This document shows, in pieces, positions 61,315 through 64,000 of a stretch of 64,000 nt of DNA (position 1 is the stretch's first letter; each line of letters opens with the position of its first letter). Source of the stretch: Strigamia acuminata (lineage: Eukaryota; Arthropoda; Chilopoda; Geophilomorpha; Linotaeniidae); assembly GCA_949358305.1 (NCBI GenBank), contig OX442315.1, positions 20,424,427 to 20,488,426 of the forward strand, in the 5' to 3' direction. The notes beneath the pieces were generated by a model. That model had not been told where the DNA came from, searched no databases, and saw nothing but the letters and a program-made list of their open reading frames with translations. A program made the position numbers and the translations under genes.

Positions 61315-62004
61315 GTTTCTTAGCAGTCTTTCCCATTTTAGGAAAGATTCACGTTAACAACTTCGACGAAAAACTTTAAAACGAATCCAGCAGCCAGAAT
61401 GAAATAACTCGTTGCATTTTTCATTCATTTTTTCCAGTTTATATTTTGCATCTCGTCGATCAATAAAACGAGCCGAAAACGAGCGAGAAAGAGGTAAAGT
61501 GTGGTGATGATGTCACGATTTACGACCAATAATGTTGTTTCGCGCATTTGGCTCAGCGCATGCTCAAGTGCGGGACTTTTAAAATTTAATGGACGACTCA
61601 TGGTCACAATAATAAGAGAGCTTTATTTTTTAAACATCTTTGACTAGAAGATAATAACGCTTGAGTTTTTCACACACAACAATGATAAAGATACAATTTA
61701 GTAACTAAAACATCTGTCTACTTTTTACAAAACATTATTTATCTTTTATGACAATGATTTACAAGTAAATTGAGCTGCATATTCATCCAGAAAAATTGCG
61801 AATGGATGAAATTAAAAGATTTGTACTGAACAACAGATGACAAACATGACTAAAAATAGGACAATACGAAGTCAACTGCAGAACCGTACACATTGAGTAT
61901 AAAATAAAACTAAAAAGACTTGGAAAATTATTTTTGATAAGACTACAGCACATTCACTCGCATGATTTATCTTTTTTCTTTTTGTTTTTCAATTAAAAAG
62001 TACA
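61315..62004. other. RCCD1 promoter and INPP5A 3' flank
   Basis: The first about 250 bp upstream of the RCCD1-like start should hold its promoter. The rest is AT-rich DNA downstream of the INPP5A exons, with ATTTA-type elements. No coding exon is supported. Confidence 0.4.
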
Positions 62005-62159
62005 TTAAACAGTAGTTTCACGGAAGATTCGTACAGGCGAGCCTGGGTGAGGTACATGAACATATTTCATAACGGTCGTAGAGTCGGGACTCGTGATATT
62101 GGGCGCTACATCGACAGGGTTTAATTCGAGGTTCAATCCTGCATTCGAGTAACGACTAG
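62005..62159 (-). CDS. Candidate alternative last exon of INPP5A
   Basis: After a TTTCAG acceptor (62160-62161) the frame reads ASRYSNAGLNLELNPVD to VRIFRETTV and stops at 62005-62007. It is in phase with a consensus CAG|GTATGC donor at 62845-62846 in the exon encoding VYLMFRLVWNS. Use of this exon would replace the C-terminus ending CSIL by one without a CAAX box. The 686-bp intron is longer than its neighbours. Inference from splice signals only. Confidence 0.45.
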
Positions 62160-62468
62160 CTGAAATTGGATCAATCAAAATCAATGAAAACAAAACAACA
62201 AGCAGCATTAAATGATATGTACTATAAAAGAGTCTATTGTCACATCACTTTAACCAATCGACGGGGCGACCCTCATAGAACCGCCGACTTTTCAGGGCGA
62301 GCAACGATTTGGCTCACAGAGAAAGCGAAGAAGTTTAAAAAGGAGAATGCAACGCACGTAGGGAACTGTAGGAGAAAGCAAAGAAAAACAAAGCAGCAGC
62401 GACAACATGCTAAAACAATAAGAGCAGGGAATAGGCGACTTACGTGATTCATGCCATCATCACGACCA

Positions 62469-64000
62469 TCATAAGATCGAGCAACGACCGCATTCACAGC
62501 CCCCAGAACAAGCGCCACTTGTCTCCGTTGCATGCGCTTTTTCCTCACGAACCACCCCATGCGTTTCTTCATGCGTGTGGGGAGATGGAGAGCGCAAGCT
62601 CGTCTCCGAAGGCGTAGCCCACTCATCGGTCGGGCTGTTTTCCGGTGTAACAAAGTTGTCCGACATTATTGTCGACAAAGATGGTGTGGTTCGAGATAGT
62701 GCCCCGTCGATGACGCACGATTCATGCCAATGAGCAGGTTTATTCCCAACTAATGGCGCGGAATCGCTCTTATCGTGTGTCAGTGGCCTAAGGACGAGAG
62801 GAGCTTGGAGCCCATTACAAGCACCATCACGACGCGTGTGCATACCTGAGTTCCAAACTAGTCGAAACATCAGGTACACGGGCTGAAAAATTAATTTTCA
62901 TTAAATTAATTACATTTCGCATTTTTTTAAAAGTTAAATTCACTATTAAACTCACTTTATGGTCACCCATGCATACTTCAGAACCCAATACGTGATATAG
63001 CACCTGTGAGTTTTCTAGATCATCTGGATTCTGCAATTAATTTTTAGCGATTTTCAGTAAATTTAATTTAATTTAAAATAGAAAAAAATTCGTTTTATTT
63101 TTATTTTAGTCAGGAAATTGGTGAAAATAGTAACGTACGTTGTAAACGAGAGAAAGTGCACTCGTGCTAAGCAGAACGCGATCGCACCAAGCGGGGCAGC
63201 GAGTCTTCATGTAGGAACGACCGCAGTCGATGTTCTCTGCAAAAGGATAACTGACAGACAAAGGGAAGACAGAATGAAAACACCACCGCCCAAACAAGAA
63301 ACAAATAAAGCGCAGGGAGTGACCGACTCAGGGTGCGACTGAAGTTAAAATAAATTCAAAAGCGTCAGTCAAACACCCCTAATGAAACGGCGAATGGCTC
63401 ACGAACAAAACGACGTACCTGGGAGCAAATGTGATTTCATATTCGAAAAGTCTGTCCATGAACGATTGCAACTCGATGTCGTATTCACGTAACTAAAATC
63501 AAAACAAACGTTAAACGAATAAAATTCACCAAAAATCTCAATTATCTTCTTTCTTCTTACCCATTGCGCAGATGTAAAAACATGGTCGTGATCAAAGTGA
63601 TCGAATTCCTTTTTGCCCAGAGTGAGTATCACCTATTTTCTCTTTTTTGTTAACAAAATACACATTACGTACAAAATGTTATAGAAAAATCACCTTTTTG
63701 TCATTCGCTTCTCTGTAAACTAATCTGTTCAAGTCGCCATTTTTGGAATTTTTAACCTGTTGGGTAATCGTCTTATGCGTTAATCTCTGAAAACGTTAAG
63801 AATTTGGTATTTTTTTGGTATTTTATTTCATTTTTTTTTAAATTTTCTACTCACTCCGACAACACCTGGTGCATTTAATCTGAAATTAAAATCCCCGAAG
63901 ACGAAAACTGGAACTTTTTCGTAATCATCGGAATTGAATTTATCCAGCATATGGCCCATTGCCTTTTTACGATGTTCGCTGTATATGGAAGGAGTCTAAA
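62469..64000 (-). CDS. Inpp5a: INPP5A (type I inositol 1,4,5-trisphosphate 5-phosphatase), 3' part
   Basis: Membrane-tethered enzyme that removes the 5-phosphate of Ins(1,4,5)P3 and Ins(1,3,4,5)P4, ending calcium signals. Exons from the window edge inward read TPSIYSEHRKKAMGHMLDKF, VFVFGDFNFRLNAPG (catalytic GDxNxR), REANDKKVILTLGKKEFDHF, LREYDIELQSFMDRLFEYEI, SYMKTRCPAWCDRVLLS (P-A-W-C-D-R motif), LENSQVLYHVLGSEVCMGDH, and VYLMFRLVW. The last frame continues into a Ser/Thr/Glu-rich tail and ends CGRCSIL at 62469, where CSIL is a CAAX prenylation box like CVVQ of the human enzyme. The 5' exons lie outside the window. Confidence 0.9.

Overview
This is a 64 kb piece of a eukaryotic nuclear genome. 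Genes are split by many short introns (mostly 50-100 bp, GT-AG), intergenic DNA is AT-rich, and all recognisable proteins are animal ones. The gene set (WDR6, SPEF1, YKT6, the B55 subunit of PP2A, a Tudor protein, CDC25, a clarin, BRD8, a PNRC-like protein, an RNF38/44-type RING ligase, RCCD1, INPP5A), the short introns and a DIRS-type retroelement suggest an arthropod, possibly a branchiopod crustacean. That assignment is inference from style, not from a marker gene.

Layout. 1-10.9 kb is ordinary: WDR6 (+), SPEF1-like (-), YKT6 (-), then PPP2R2/B55 (+) divergent from YKT6. 11.8-15 kb holds a small gene I do not recognise, with a tandem peptide repeat, and a Tudor-domain gene or gene fragment. 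16.8-50.2 kb is a rearrangement hot spot. It holds three sense copies of CDC25 (A: 16865-18210 plus 30029-30867; B: 40716-42989, the intact one; C: 46782-48201), an inverted CDC25 fragment, a partial second copy of B55 fused to a CDC25 N-terminus, second copies of the unknown gene and of Tudor-adjacent DNA, and a truncated second copy of BRD8. Comparing duplicated blocks shows ancestral empty sites, so several transposon insertions can be delimited exactly. The ancestral order was probably B55 - unknown gene - Tudor - CDC25 - clarin - BRD8. 50-64 kb is ordinary again: the rest of BRD8 (+), PNRC-like (-), RNF38/44-like (+), RCCD1-like (-) and the 3' part of INPP5A (-), which runs off the window.

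Mobile DNA: a tandem pair of gag-only LTR elements (19568-29980) sits in an intron of CDC25-A beside a captured three-exon fragment of alpha-catenin. A defective 5 kb DIRS-type element (35283-40308) carries its own nested 631 bp foldback insertion with a TTAA duplication. At least three other small inverted-repeat elements and several long palindromes lie at or near duplication junctions.

Functionally, CDC25 and PP2A-B55 are opposing mitotic regulators encoded close together here, and the duplication has joined pieces of both. WDR6 acts in tRNA 2'-O-methylation, YKT6 in membrane fusion, BRD8 in the NuA4/TIP60 complex, PNRC-like in mRNA decay, and INPP5A in inositol phosphate turnover. No prokaryotic systems, CRISPR arrays, rRNA or tRNA genes were seen.
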